Below are positions 18,096-29,000 of a stretch of 64,000 nt of DNA, in pieces. The stretch lies in contig NZ_CP047200.1 of assembly GCF_030408675.1 (NCBI RefSeq), forward strand, positions 2,604,001-2,668,000, read 5' to 3'. The notes under the pieces are model-generated. The model saw only the letters and a program-made list of their open reading frames with translations. It did not search any database and was not told the DNA's origin. A program made the translations under genes and the position numbers. The DNA comes from Corynebacterium durum. Its GTDB lineage: Bacteria > Actinomycetota > Actinomycetes > Mycobacteriales > Mycobacteriaceae. Within the stretch, counting starts at the first letter, position 1, and each line of letters starts with the position of its first letter.

Positions 18096-18284
18096 GAATC
18101 CCCCACATTCCTCACCCCAATTATGTACCCCGCCAGGCTGCCGCCGCGTACAAGCACCATCAGCGATTACCCAACCGTGATACCACAGGCACCGCGGTTG
18201 GTGCAGCGCATGCCCTCATATCAGGGTATGCATCACAGTCGCGACATTGAAGTTCGCCCACGAAAAGGGGCAAAATATGAAACG

Positions 18285-19112
18285 ATGTCTATCCCCGAAA
18301 AAACACAACCGCACGGCCGCCGCCCACTACAGTCGGAGTTTAACGACGGCCGTGATTACCCGCGTCTTGGGAGCGTCAGTTTCCGACGCGGCACCCTCAC
18401 CGAGAATCAGGAAAAAACCTGGGAGGAGCACTGGCCGCAGCGAGGTCGTGAACTCACCAACGACCCCGCAGACCAGACCATTGATATTGCAGGCTGGTTC
18501 GGCCGGGAGGGTCACCCCACCATCCTGGAAATCGGCAGCGGCACCGGAACCTCCACCGTCGCCATGGCACCCCTGGAACCCGACACCAACATCATTGCCG
18601 TGGAGTTGTACCGGCCGGGCCTGGCTAAACTGCTCGGGGCGTCGGTACGCGGGGGCGTCGATAATATCCGCATGATTAAAGGCGACGGTGTGGAAGTGCT
18701 GAACCGCATGTTCCCCGAAGCGTCGCTGGACGGGGTGCGCATCTTTTTCCCCGATCCTTGGCCGAAAGCCCGGCACCACAAGCGGCGCATCATCCAGTCG
18801 GGAACCCTGCACCTCATTGCCACCCGCCTGAAACCCGGCGGCGTCCTGCACGTGGCCACCGACCACGCCGACTACGCAGACTGGATCACCGAGCTGGCCA
18901 CAGTCGAACCCCTGCTCGACTACAAAGGCTGGCCGTGGGCGGAGTGCCCGCAGCTCACAGACCGCCAGGTCATCACGAAATTCGAGGGCAAAGGACTCCA
19001 GAAAGACCACACCATTGCCGAATTCCTTTGGCAGCGTACCGCCGATAACGTAGCCGAGGGCACGCCGGATAGCGTAGGTGATGGCAGCCCTAGCGCTACC
19101 ACAGTGACGTAA
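18285..19112 (+). CDS. trmB: tRNA (guanosine(46)-N7)-methyltransferase
   Basis: 275 residues. Motif I is [17 protein letters not shown], and the family signature [18 protein letters not shown] is complete. The enzyme uses S-adenosylmethionine to make 7-methylguanosine at position 46 of tRNAs. I chose the ATG at 18285; the frame stays open to 18123 but the upstream residues do not resemble the family. The N-terminal extension before the core is typical of actinobacteria. The NYN gene follows after 22 bp, suggesting cotranscription. Confidence 0.92.
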   Translation: MSIPEKTQPHGRRPLQSEFNDGRDYPRLGSVSFRRGTLTENQEKTWEEHWPQRGRELTNDPADQTIDIAGWFGREGHPTILEIGSGTGTSTVAMAPLEPDTNIIAVELYRPGLAKLLGASVRGGVDNIRMIKGDGVEVLNRMFPEASLDGVRIFFPDPWPKARHHKRRIIQSGTLHLIATRLKPGGVLHVATDHADYADWITELATVEPLLDYKGWPWAECPQLTDRQVITKFEGKGLQKDHTIAEFLWQRTADNVAEGTPDSVGDGSPSATTVT

Positions 19113-19134
19113 TTCTGGAGGCTACCGCAACGAT

Positions 19135-19869
19135 ATGACCAGCATGATCGACACGATTCATGAGCACTCCAGCGGCTCTTTTCCCTGCAGCACACCCGTC
19201 TTTGTCCCCCACCCCACGGACAACGACGCCACGAGCCATCACGCCAAGCCACAGGGGCTCCTCCTCATCTGGGATGCCCCCAACCTTGACATGGGCCTCG
19301 GAGCCATCCTCGGCGGGCGCCCCACCGCCGCCTACCGCCCCCGCTTCGATGCCATCGGCCGCTGGCTATTAGATCGATCACAGCAGCTGTCCGAACAGTT
19401 GGAAACTCGTATCGAACCGGAAGCAACGGTGTTCACCAACGTCGCTCCCGGCGGTGCCGACGTCGTGCGCCCCTGGGTGGAAGCCCTCCGCAACGTCGGT
19501 TTCGCCGTCTTCGCCAAACCCAAACTCGACGACGATACCGACGTGGACCCCGATATGCTCGCCCACATCCGCCGCAGGCACAGCGAAGGAGTACTCAAAG
19601 GCATCATCGTGGCCAGCGCGGATGGCCAAAATTTCCGCGACGAACTGGAACAGCTCGCCACCACGGGCATCCCCACAACCGTTCTTGGTTTCCACGAACA
19701 CGCCTCATGGGCTGTAGCATCGGAAACGTTAGAGTTTGTGGACTTGGAAGAAATTCCCGGTGTGTTCCGCGAACCGCTACCTCGCATCAGCCTGGACAAT
19801 CTGCCCGAGGAAGGTGCCTGGTTGCAGCCATTCCGTCCGCTATCTTCGCTACTGTCAGGGCGGCCTTAG
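19135..19869 (+). CDS. NYN domain (PIN-like) protein
   Basis: 244 residues. LLIWDAPNLDMGLGAILGG contains the first conserved aspartates of the NYN/LabA-type PIN fold, and VEALRNVGFAVFAKPK with DDDTDVDPDM and IVASADGQNFRDEL supplies the later acidic positions. NYN proteins are putative ribonucleases. The gene lies between trmB and mmpL3, the same neighbours as in mycobacteria, which hints at a role tied to RNA or envelope biogenesis. A GGAGG lies upstream of the ATG at a rather long spacing (about 13 nt). Confidence 0.82.
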   Translation: MTSMIDTIHEHSSGSFPCSTPVFVPHPTDNDATSHHAKPQGLLLIWDAPNLDMGLGAILGGRPTAAYRPRFDAIGRWLLDRSQQLSEQLETRIEPEATVFTNVAPGGADVVRPWVEALRNVGFAVFAKPKLDDDTDVDPDMLAHIRRRHSEGVLKGIIVASADGQNFRDELEQLATTGIPTTVLGFHEHASWAVASETLEFVDLEEIPGVFREPLPRISLDNLPEEGAWLQPFRPLSSLLSGRP

Positions 19870-19886
19870 TGCTGGGAGGCTAAATT

Positions 19887-22800
19887 ATGTTTACTGCTTG
19901 GGGACATTTTGCGTACCAACATAGAAAAGTTGTTCCCGCTGTCATCGTGTCGGTGGTACTGCTATGCTTTCTCATTTTTGGCACCAAGCTTGATGAACGC
20001 ATGAGCCAAGAAGGGTGGGACGATCCACATTCGTCCTCCACCCGTGCCGCACAGATCGAACAAGAGGTCTTCGGCCGCGACAACTCCGGCGACATCATTA
20101 TGCTCTTCGACGCCGCGCCGAGCGTCGCCCTGAACGACCCCAGCACCGCCCAGAAAGCCAAAGATTTTCTGGACAAGATCAAGACGGAACACCCCGAGCA
20201 GGTCGACCATATTGATAGCTACTTTGACAACCGCAACGCCCAACTGTTGTCCCCAGACCAGCGCACCGCCTTCGCCGCGATCGGCCTCAAAGGCGACGGC
20301 GAGGACGTGCTGAAAAACTACCGAGCCCTTGAAGGCTCACTGACCCCCGGTGACGGGACACTGCCCGACGGCATTACCGTCAGCATCGCTGGATCCACCG
20401 CCGTTGCCGACGCCCTGGACGAAGGCATGGCCGGCGACATTCGGCGCGCTGAAGTCTACGCACTCCCCGCCGTAGCGATCCTCCTGCTGTTTGTCTTTGG
20501 CTCCGTAGTTGCCGCAGGCATGCCCCTGGTCGTGGGCATCTTGTCCATCCTGGGGTCGCTGGGTGTGCTGTCGATCCTTGCGACACAAACGCAGGTCAAC
20601 GTATTTGCGCAGTCCGTGGTCACGCTGCTGGGGCTGGGCCTTGCCATCGACTATGGGTTGTTCATGGTATCTCGGTTCCGCGAAGAACTCAGCAAAGATG
20701 TGCCCATACCCGACGCCGTTGCCAACACCACCGCCACCGCCGGACAAACCGTGGTTTTCTCTGCGGGCATGGTCGCCGTGGCGCTGTCCGGGTTGTTTAT
20801 TTTCCCGCAAGCCTTCCTCAAATCAGTCGCCTACGGTGCCATCAGCGCCGTGAGCCTTGCAGCCTTATTGTCTGTGACCGTGTTGCCCTCAATGTTTGGC
20901 CTGCTGGGCAAGAACATTGACAAGTGGACAGTGCGGCGCACGGCCCGCTCTGAGAGCAATCTTGACGCCAGCTTCTGGTCGCGTATACCCGCCTGGGCGA
21001 TGCGACACTCCGGGCTGGTCACCGCCGGGATTGTCGCCGTGCTCGTTGCCTTGACGATCCCGCTGATGGGCGTGAAGTTTGGCGGTATCAACGAAACCTA
21101 CCTGCCGCCGGACAACAAAGTCCGCCAGGCCCAAGCGGAATTCGACGAAAAGTTCCCCAACTTCCGCACCGACCCGGTAAAACTCGTGGTAACAGGCACC
21201 ACCGGCAACGATCAACTCGTGCAAGTGTTCACCCAGGCCAACTCCGTGGAGGGCCTGACCGGGCGCTTCACCGCTCAGGGGGCCACCACGGACGGCACTA
21301 CCGTGCTCTCTGCGGGCATCACCGACCGCGACGATAACGCAAAGGTGATCAAGCAACTCCGCGAGATCGAAGCCCCCGAAGGCGCGGAAGTCCACATTGG
21401 CGGCACGCCCGCGCTGGAGGTGGAGTCCATTGAGGCGCTGCTGAGCAAGCTCCCGTGGATGTTCCTCTACATCATTGCCGCCACGTTCATTCTCATGGCG
21501 TTGGTGTTTGGATCCATGATCCTGCCTGCAAAGGCAATCATCATGACCATCCTCGGTTTGGGGGCAACCCTGGGCGTTCTCACAGCCATGTTTGTCGACG
21601 GCGTGGGGTCCAGCATATTCAACTTCACCGCAGGCCCCCTCATGAGCCCAGTCCTGGTGCTCATCATGTCCATTGTCTACGGTCTGTCCACCGACTATGA
21701 GGTGTTCCTGGTCTCCCGCATGGTGGAGGCGAAGCAAAAAGGCGCCACCACCGACCAGGCCATCCGGTACGGCACAGCACATACGGGGTCCATTATCACC
21801 GCCGCCGCCGTCATCATGATCGTCGTGTGCGGCGCGTTCGGGTTCTCCGAGATCGTGATGATGAAGTACATCGCGTTCGGTATGATCGCTGCGTTGCTTC
21901 TCGACGCCACGGTGATCCGCATGTTGCTCGTTCCCGCTGTGATGCACATCCTGCGGGAAGACAACTGGTGGGCACCACCATTTGTGAAGAAAGCCTCTAC
22001 CTATTTGGGACACACCTCAGAGCCAGCGGGGGCGCAGCCCACGTTTGCCGAAGTGGGAGCAGCCACTACGGGTGGTGTAGGTGCCACCGAGACGTCGCTA
22101 CCGAGACCCGTGACCATTGGCGGAGTCAATACCCCCCAGGTGGTGGATTCGATCCCTGAAAACAGGGTGATCCCCAGCGCCGGATCGATCCCTGGAGTTG
22201 AGACCATCCCCAGTTCCGTCGCGCAAGCAGCAGCCGCTGAAACAGTGGTGAACGTGCGGCCGGTGGCAAGCGCCCCGCCCACGCCTCAGCACCAACAGGA
22301 GCCAGTGGAGGAACCACGTCAGAAGAGTGCAAGCGCCCCATCAAACCCCTCAGTGCATGGGCAAGTACCCGAGTCGCAGCCGGACGTTCCTGCGGCATCG
22401 CACACCGCGTTGTTGCCGCAAGTACCCAAGCCAGGGCAAGGCCCCGCTCACGATGCCAAGGCAACGCCCGTCGCAGTGCAAAAAGTCGAGGAAGCAGTGG
22501 GCAAAGGCTTGGACAAGGCCGTACTGCTTGTGCGTCAGGGCATGAAGAAGGTCCAGGAAACCCGAGAGGAAGCAGCCAAGAAGCAACAGGCCCGCAAGGA
22601 AGCGCACGAGAAGCAGCAACTGCAAGAAGAGCAGAACACTGCTGTTGTCCAGGATGAAGCGCAGGTTCCTGTCGGACAGTCGGCATCAAGGATCCCCGGC
22701 CCGCCAGTTCCTGGGATGCAAAGTCAACCACGTCGGCAGTCGGCACCGCGCCGCCAGATGCCCACCACGCCGCCAACCCCAACACCGGCAGCGGTGCCGC

Positions 22801-23060
22801 GCCAACAGGCTCCTCAGCCACCAATGACGCAGCAGAAACCGCAACAACAACAGCAGTGGCCTTCCGGCACCCAGCAGCGTCCGAGCCCCATCGATGAGTT
22901 GTCCCTCGACGATATTCCCTTGCAGGACCTGCATATCCTCGCCGCCGATGATGCGGCGCGAGGTGGTCGGCGTGCCAGTGAAGACACCAAACTAATCCCT
23001 TTCACCGAGTTGATGGAGCGGCTGAACACCAACGACCCCCAGGGGCGGCCTCAACAGTGA
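19887..23060 (+). CDS. mmpL3: MmpL3-type trehalose monomycolate exporter
   Basis: 1057 residues, RND superfamily. Helix 1 is at about 12-32; two extracytoplasmic porter domains separate two blocks of membrane helices. The paired Asp-Tyr residues that carry protons in MmpL3 are present in both halves: LAIDYGLFMVSRF (about residue 254) and LSTDYEVFLVSRM (about 601). After about residue 700 there is a long polar tail rich in Pro, Gln and Ala, with a coiled-coil-like charged part (about 860-920). It flips trehalose monomycolate across the membrane for mycolyltransferases. GGGAGG precedes the ATG. The stop overlaps the next start by 4 nt. Confidence 0.93.
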   Translation: MFTAWGHFAYQHRKVVPAVIVSVVLLCFLIFGTKLDERMSQEGWDDPHSSSTRAAQIEQEVFGRDNSGDIIMLFDAAPSVALNDPSTAQKAKDFLDKIKTEHPEQVDHIDSYFDNRNAQLLSPDQRTAFAAIGLKGDGEDVLKNYRALEGSLTPGDGTLPDGITVSIAGSTAVADALDEGMAGDIRRAEVYALPAVAILLLFVFGSVVAAGMPLVVGILSILGSLGVLSILATQTQVNVFAQSVVTLLGLGLAIDYGLFMVSRFREELSKDVPIPDAVANTTATAGQTVVFSAGMVAVALSGLFIFPQAFLKSVAYGAISAVSLAALLSVTVLPSMFGLLGKNIDKWTVRRTARSESNLDASFWSRIPAWAMRHSGLVTAGIVAVLVALTIPLMGVKFGGINETYLPPDNKVRQAQAEFDEKFPNFRTDPVKLVVTGTTGNDQLVQVFTQANSVEGLTGRFTAQGATTDGTTVLSAGITDRDDNAKVIKQLREIEAPEGAEVHIGGTPALEVESIEALLSKLPWMFLYIIAATFILMALVFGSMILPAKAIIMTILGLGATLGVLTAMFVDGVGSSIFNFTAGPLMSPVLVLIMSIVYGLSTDYEVFLVSRMVEAKQKGATTDQAIRYGTAHTGSIITAAAVIMIVVCGAFGFSEIVMMKYIAFGMIAALLLDATVIRMLLVPAVMHILREDNWWAPPFVKKASTYLGHTSEPAGAQPTFAEVGAATTGGVGATETSLPRPVTIGGVNTPQVVDSIPENRVIPSAGSIPGVETIPSSVAQAAAAETVVNVRPVASAPPTPQHQQEPVEEPRQKSASAPSNPSVHGQVPESQPDVPAASHTALLPQVPKPGQGPAHDAKATPVAVQKVEEAVGKGLDKAVLLVRQGMKKVQETREEAAKKQQARKEAHEKQQLQEEQNTAVVQDEAQVPVGQSASRIPGPPVPGMQSQPRRQSAPRRQMPTTPPTPTPAAVPRQQAPQPPMTQQKPQQQQQWPSGTQQRPSPIDELSLDDIPLQDLHILAADDAARGGRRASEDTKLIPFTELMERLNTNDPQGRPQQ

Positions 23061-24106
23061 AAACGCTTCGCGCACTTGCCAGCACCCCATGGCTGAGGTG
23101 GCTTTTTATGCTGGCCATACTAGCCATGGTGGTGTTTTTCCTGCGTGGGCGCCTGAGTTTTCTGTCGGAAGGCATCGCTGAGGTGCGTAAGGCCGACGGT
23201 TGGGGTGTCGCCCTTGCCCTGTTCGCATCGCTGGCATCACTGGCAGCGATGGCCGAGGTCATGCGGATTTTGCTACGTGCGGGGAAGGTGCACACGCGGC
23301 GTCGAGATGTTAACGCCCTGGTGCTCAGCGCAAACGCCTGGTCCACCTCGTTTCCCGGCGGGCAAGCGTTGGCGACTGTCCTGCAATTTCAGACCATGCG
23401 ACGGTGGGGCGCCAGCCCCATTTTGTGTTCCTGGCACATCGTCCTGTCCGGGGCGTTGGCTACGGTGTGGTTGGCAGCGCTGGGTGTGATTGCCATCCTG
23501 TTTTTGGGGGCGTCGTTTTCCTTGTGGTCGCTTGTGGGCACGGTCGCGGTAATGCTGTTGCTATCGTGGCTGGTGTATTGGGCGGCGCATAACCCCCACA
23601 AGCTGGCTGAACTGATCCGCACGGTCCTGCCGAAGCTGAATCGATTGCGCCGCAAGCCGCCGCAGTACCAGGTGGACGAGGCCGTAGAGCAGGTGAATCA
23701 GCTGCAGGCCGTCAACATGACCACTGGCCAGTTTCTTCTGGCCGCAGTGTGGTCGTTGATGAACTGGGTGTTTGACATCCTCACCCTGTGGGCGTGCGTC
23801 TGGGCCGTCACAGGTGCCACCCCAACCTTCCACTCGGACCCGAATAACACCACCGTTGCGGGCGTGGCGTTGGCGTTTGTCACTTCCAAGATCGTCGGCA
23901 CTATCCAGGCCACTCCAGGCGGTTTGGGGCCCGTGGAGGCCGCGCTGACTGGCACGCTCGTGGCCGTGGGTATGACGGTGGTGGAGGCATTCGGCTCGGT
24001 GTTTGTCTACCGCATGGTGTCGTTCGTGATGATCACCCTGCTCGGATGGGTGGTGTACTTCTTCACCTACACACGCAAAGGACTCTCTGCGCGGGACGCC
24101 ACCTAA
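23057..24106 (+). CDS. YbhN/lysylphosphatidylglycerol-synthase-like membrane protein (Rv0204c-like)
   Basis: 349 residues with about seven or eight membrane helices, in the flippase-like YbhN family (UPF0104, LPG synthase transmembrane region). Conserved features include NAWSTSFPGGQALATV and TPGGLGPVEAALTGTLVAVG. It starts at a GTG overlapping the mmpL3 stop (GTGA), so translation is coupled. Coupling with MmpL3 in corynebacteria and mycobacteria suggests a role in lipid handling during mycolate export; no substrate can be inferred from sequence. Confidence 0.82.
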   Translation: MKTLRALASTPWLRWLFMLAILAMVVFFLRGRLSFLSEGIAEVRKADGWGVALALFASLASLAAMAEVMRILLRAGKVHTRRRDVNALVLSANAWSTSFPGGQALATVLQFQTMRRWGASPILCSWHIVLSGALATVWLAALGVIAILFLGASFSLWSLVGTVAVMLLLSWLVYWAAHNPHKLAELIRTVLPKLNRLRRKPPQYQVDEAVEQVNQLQAVNMTTGQFLLAAVWSLMNWVFDILTLWACVWAVTGATPTFHSDPNNTTVAGVALAFVTSKIVGTIQATPGGLGPVEAALTGTLVAVGMTVVEAFGSVFVYRMVSFVMITLLGWVVYFFTYTRKGLSARDAT

Positions 24107-24128
24107 ACGACCACGTAAACTAACGGCT

Positions 24129-24494
24129 ATGTCTGATCGCCTTACCCGTTTCTTTCCGCTTTTCGATGCCGCGGCCATCCTGCTGTTTGCTCTGCTCGCC
24201 CGAGTTGCACACCGCGGCGACCGTGGCCTCACAGTGTGGACGTGGCTGGATACAGCCTGGCCGTTCTTAGTCGGCGTCGCCATAGCATGGCTGGCAGCCC
24301 GGCGCGTGTTTCAGGGTTCCGCTCAGGGGATGGGCTTTGGCGGGGTGGTATGGGTGTTGGCCGTGGTCACGGGCCTGGGTATTTGGTGGGCGCGGCACGC
24401 CACCGTGCCGCATTGGTCCTTTATCATCGTGGCCAGCGTGACCAGCGCCCTGCTGCTCTTTGGGTGGCGGCTGGTCGTGCGGTTTGTGCACTGA
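24129..24494 (+). CDS. DUF3054 membrane protein
   Basis: 121 residues with four membrane helices, matching DUF3054 (opening LFDAAAILLFALLARVAHRG and the TAWPFLVGVAIAWL helix). Function unknown. It follows the YbhN-like gene by 22 bp and is probably the last gene of the mmpL3 operon. It is convergent with accD3, with 15 bp between stops. Confidence 0.85.
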   Translation: MSDRLTRFFPLFDAAAILLFALLARVAHRGDRGLTVWTWLDTAWPFLVGVAIAWLAARRVFQGSAQGMGFGGVVWVLAVVTGLGIWWARHATVPHWSFIIVASVTSALLLFGWRLVVRFVH

Positions 24495-24509
24495 GCTAAG
24501 GTGAACTGG

Positions 24510-26060
24510 CTACATGGGCATGATGGTGTGCTTCTTGCGCATCTCGGGCTCTTCCTTGGTGGCTAGTTGGCGCAGGGCTTGGCGCAGCATCAGCCGGGTT
24601 TGGTTTGGCTCGATCATGGCGTCAATGTATCCGCGTTCTGCGGCGACGTAGGGGCTGGTCATATTCTCGTTGTAAAAGTCCATGAACAGCTTCTTCATGT
24701 ATTCCCGCTGCTCGGGCGGGGCAGCTGCGAGCTGGCGGCCTTGGATCATCACCACAGCGGCTGCGGCACCCATCACGGCGACCTGGGCGGTGGGCCAGGC
24801 AAGGTTGATGTCACCAGTCAGGTTTTTGGACCCCATGACGGCGTAGGCGCCACCGAAGGCTTTGCGCACGATCAGGGAGATTTTCGGCACGGTGGCTTCT
24901 ACCACGGCGAAGCCGAGTTTGGCGCCACGGTGGATCAGTCCCACTTTTTCCTGCTGGACGCCCGGTAGGTAGCCGGGGGTGTCCACCACAAAGATGATGG
25001 GAACGTTGTAGGCATCGCAGATGCGGATGAAGCGTGCGGCTTTGTCAGCGGCATCAGCATCGATGCAGCCCGCAAGGTGCAGAGGTTGGTTGGCAACGAT
25101 GCCGACCGGGCGGCCGTCGATACGCGAGAAGGCGGTGATGATGTTGGGGGCGTAGTCGGGCTGGATTTCCAACACGTCGTCGGAGTCGAAAATCTTACCC
25201 AGCAGGTCCAGCATGTCGTATCCGGCATTGGGATCGTTGGGAATGAATGTGTCCAACACGCTGTCTCCCACAACAGCCTCGTCGGCTGGTGCCCAGTACT
25301 CGGGCGCGGGTTCGTCGCAGGAGCTCGGCAGGTATTCGAGCAGGTCATGGACGTAATTAAAGGCTTCATCCTCTGTAGGTGCCACATAGGAAATGTTGCC
25401 GTTGAGCGCCTGCTGGTGCGCGCCACCGAGTTCAGCAGAGGTGATATCCTCGCCGGTGACCTCACGGATGACGTCGGGGCCGGTAACGTACATTTCGGCT
25501 CGGCCTTCCACGGCAATAACAAAGTCCGTGGTCACCGGGGCGTACACCGCACCACCAGCGCATTTGCCAAGCATGATGGAAATCTGCGGGCTTCGGCCCG
25601 ACAGGGGCAGCTGGCGCCGCGCAATTTCCGAGTACATGGCCAGCGAGGTCACGGCGTCTTGGATGCGGGCACCACCGGAGTCTTGGATGCCGATCACCGG
25701 GCACCCGATCTTGATGGCCATGTCCATGACTTCGCAGACTTTGCGGCCAAACGTCTCCCCCACAGAACCGCCGTAAACGGTCTTGTCGTGCGCGTACACG
25801 GCGACGGGGCGACCGTTGATACGCCCATACCCGGTGACCACGCCGTCGCCGTAGGGAGCTTCCGGGTCGTCGGGGGTGCGACCCAGCGCACCGATTTCCA
25901 CGAACGAACCTTTGTCGAGCAGTCGGTCAATGCGTTGCCGGGGGCTGGTCAAACCAGCCGCATCTCGCTTTGCTCGGGCACGTTCACTGCCCGGATCTTG
26001 TGCCTTTTCAAGCCTGGCGTGGAGGTCAGCGAGTTTTTCCGCCGTGGTGGTACCAGTCAC
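24510..26060 (-). CDS. accD3: Acyl-CoA carboxylase beta subunit for mycolic acid synthesis
   Basis: 516 residues, two-domain carboxyltransferase. Oxyanion-hole glycines are visible in DSGGARIQDAV (N domain) and around FVVDTPGYLPGVQQE and AFGGAYAVMGSKNL (C domain). It is the corynebacterial AccD3 (AccD4 of mycobacteria), which carboxylates the long acyl-CoA that Pks13 uses as extender. The GTG start at 26060 lies 7 bp after the pks13 stop, so the two are cotranscribed. No ribosome-binding site is obvious. Confidence 0.92.
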   Translation of the reverse strand: MTGTTTAEKLADLHARLEKAQDPGSERARAKRDAAGLTSPRQRIDRLLDKGSFVEIGALGRTPDDPEAPYGDGVVTGYGRINGRPVAVYAHDKTVYGGSVGETFGRKVCEVMDMAIKIGCPVIGIQDSGGARIQDAVTSLAMYSEIARRQLPLSGRSPQISIMLGKCAGGAVYAPVTTDFVIAVEGRAEMYVTGPDVIREVTGEDITSAELGGAHQQALNGNISYVAPTEDEAFNYVHDLLEYLPSSCDEPAPEYWAPADEAVVGDSVLDTFIPNDPNAGYDMLDLLGKIFDSDDVLEIQPDYAPNIITAFSRIDGRPVGIVANQPLHLAGCIDADAADKAARFIRICDAYNVPIIFVVDTPGYLPGVQQEKVGLIHRGAKLGFAVVEATVPKISLIVRKAFGGAYAVMGSKNLTGDINLAWPTAQVAVMGAAAAVVMIQGRQLAAAPPEQREYMKKLFMDFYNENMTSPYVAAERGYIDAMIEPNQTRLMLRQALRQLATKEEPEMRKKHTIMPM

Positions 26061-26067
26061 TGTCGAG

Positions 26068-29000
26068 CTACTCGTTTCCGTCTTCTTCTCCGGCGAGCTC
26101 CGCGATGCGCCTGCTCAGGTGCGCACCCACGGTGCCTATTTCGGGTTCATCTACAACGGCAAGATGATCGCCGTGTAGCTGAATAATGTCTAACTTGTCA
26201 ACGATAGCGGACCAGCCACCGTCCGCGTCAATCTTAGCGTAGTTGGGTTCCAGCTCAATCGCCCCATCGTGCATGCGCTCGGCTCGGAACAACATGACGG
26301 GAACTGTCACGTCGTCCCAGCGGTGCAGGTCCAGGTGGTTGAGGATGCGGTTATCCACAAAGGAGGCGCGCTGGTGCTCCAGCACCCCGGCGGCCAGGCC
26401 ATGTTCGGAGGCATCGGTATTGGCGAGGAAGTCGGTCATCATCTGCAGAAGGGCTTCTTCACCTGCGGTCTCCAGCAGATCGTAGGGCACCTCAAAGTCC
26501 AGGCCGTACGTCTTCTTGGCAAAGGCCGAATAGCGTTCCCACCGCGCCCGGGTTTCCTCGGGGGTGTTGGGGATGGGTTCGGAGGGCTGTACCGTGTCCA
26601 GCAGCGCAATCAACGCCACGTCTATGTCGCTATGTACCAGCTGGTGAGCCACCTCGTAGGCGAGCGCACCGCCGAGGCTCCACCCGCCGAGGATCACCGG
26701 TCGCCCGTCCGAGTATTCACGAATATCGTCGAGATAGGCTGCGGCGCGTTCCTCCAGGGACCCTTCCAGGCGTTCCACACCGTAGACGGGTACGTCCGCA
26801 GGGAGTCGCCGCACCAGCGGCTGGTACACCACCGACGATCCTCCGGCAGGATGGAACATGAACACCGACGGCTTGGTGGATCCCTCTGGGCGGGCTCGCA
26901 GCACGCGGATCGTGCCTTCCACCTCTGTTTCCAGCCCTTCGCGCACGATGTTCGCCAGCGGTTCCAGGGTATCCGCGTCCAGCACCTGCTGGGTTGTCAC
27001 CTCAACACCGCTGCGGTCGCTGAGCCGTTCCGCGATGGCACGCGCGGTGTCCTCACTAATGGACGGCAATTCGCTGCTAATGCCCGCCGCTGCCGTCCCG
27101 GTAATGCTGGCCCAGGTAGCAAAAACCATGCGCTCGGATGCGTCACGAGGCGCAACACCCACACCTTGTTTGGAGGCACGAGTGCCAGCAGCGGCCTCAT
27201 CGGCAGGGCTCTTATCGACGCCCGCGCCTGCCGCAGGTGCCTCGTCCCCACCGGCTTTCTCCGCCACCAGGTTTTCCACCAGCGTGACCACATCGGCCAC
27301 GGAGGCGTCGCGAAGCGCCTGAACCTGCAGTTCGGGGATTTGGAAGTCATATTCGATGCGGTTTTTAATGCGCATACCCATGAGGGAATCCAGCCCGAGG
27401 TCAATCAGTGGAAGCTCACCGGGGAGGTCTTCAACGTCGTAGCCCATCGCCTCAGATACGATGGACCGCATGCGCTGCTCCACGGTTTCCCCAGACTCGG
27501 GATCCCAGTGAACGGCGTCAACGGTGACATCATCAAAGCGTGAGGTCGCCGTGGAGTCAAAGGCTTCCGGCTCGACCTCATCCCCGAGGCCGTCCTTGCC
27601 AAAGCCCGCGTCCATGCCACCAGCGACGGAGGATGCGAAACCTTCCGCCACCAGCACCGTAGCATCGCCCATAACGCGGTGCACGGCCACGTTCACCCCA
27701 CCAAGGTGCTTCCTGGCCACCGTCGTGACCTCGCCGGACGGCGGCAACGTGGTGTGTTCCTCCACGGCCACGAGCTGCGCATCAGGGTCGAGGCGTTCCG
27801 CAGCGGACTCCAGCAGCGCCACCGCAGAGGGCGCGTTTTCCGCGAGGGTGGAGAACGCGACGGACCCGTCCGGCAGAGTCACTTTCGTGCCAGGCAGGGT
27901 GGCGTTGCCGCCGCTGGAGGGGCGGGCGGCAGTCCAGTAACGCTGGTGCTTCCAGGTGATGTGCGGGGCGTCGATACGCGGACCGGAGCCGGTGATCAGT
28001 TCCAGGTTGATGGGCTGGCCAGCAACGTAGAGTTTGGCCAGCAGGTCGCGAATGGACTCCGCCGAGCCGACCTTGCGCTTGAGCACGTACAGCAGCTGGG
28101 AGTCACCCGCGCCGACGCTGAAAGCGGTATTCATCATGCCCATCAGCGCCACTGGGTTGGGGGATACCTCAACCAGCATGGTGTGGCCTGCGGCAAACGC
28201 CTGCTGGGTGGCGTCCAGGAACCACACGCGCTGGCGGGTACAGCGCACCCAATAGTCAGGTTCGTGTACCACAGTACCGGGCTGGTATGTCACCCCACGG
28301 TCTACAGAGCTGAACAGCGGAATGCGCAACGGCATGGGGGTAATGTCAGCGGTTTCAGCGGCAAGTTCGCCAAGGATCGGCTCAACAGCGCTGGTGTGAC
28401 CGGCGCCTTTGACGTTGAGCAGTCGAGCAAACTTGTTTTCCGCTTCCAGCATCTCCACCAGTTTCACCACGGCCTGGCGGGGGCCACCCACGGTGGTCAT
28501 GCCGGGACCCGCGTACACGGCCGGTTCGATGCCTGCGTATTCGGGGTGTTCCTCGATGAAAGTGTCCAGTTCATCCACGGAAAACTCCACCACAGCCATG
28601 GCACCCAGCTGATCTTCGGGCAGCGACTTCTCGCCCTCCCCCATCAGACGGGAACGATGGCAGGCCACCCGCATCGCGTCCTGAGCACTCAAACCACCGG
28701 CCGCGTAGGCTGCGGCAATCTCGCCCATAGACATGCCCATCACGGCACCGGGTGTCGCCCCAAACGCTGCCAGCAGGTCCGTCAGGGCAATCTGGATCGC
28801 GGTAATGCCCGCCTGCGCGGTTTCCGTGTCGTAGGTTTGGGAATCGTCCGCGATGAGCTCCATTAACGACCACCCGGACTCGAACTTAATGAACTCGTCC
28901 AGTTCCTCAAGCCGGGCCTTAAACAGCGGCGACATGGCCACTAGTTCCTTAGCCATCTTGCGGTGCTGCGACCCGAAACCCGAGTACACAAACACCGGAC

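Noticed and set aside
24510..26060. accD3 as a propionyl-CoA carboxylase of general metabolism
   Set aside because: Its 7-bp linkage to pks13 and length fit the mycolate-specific subunit better.
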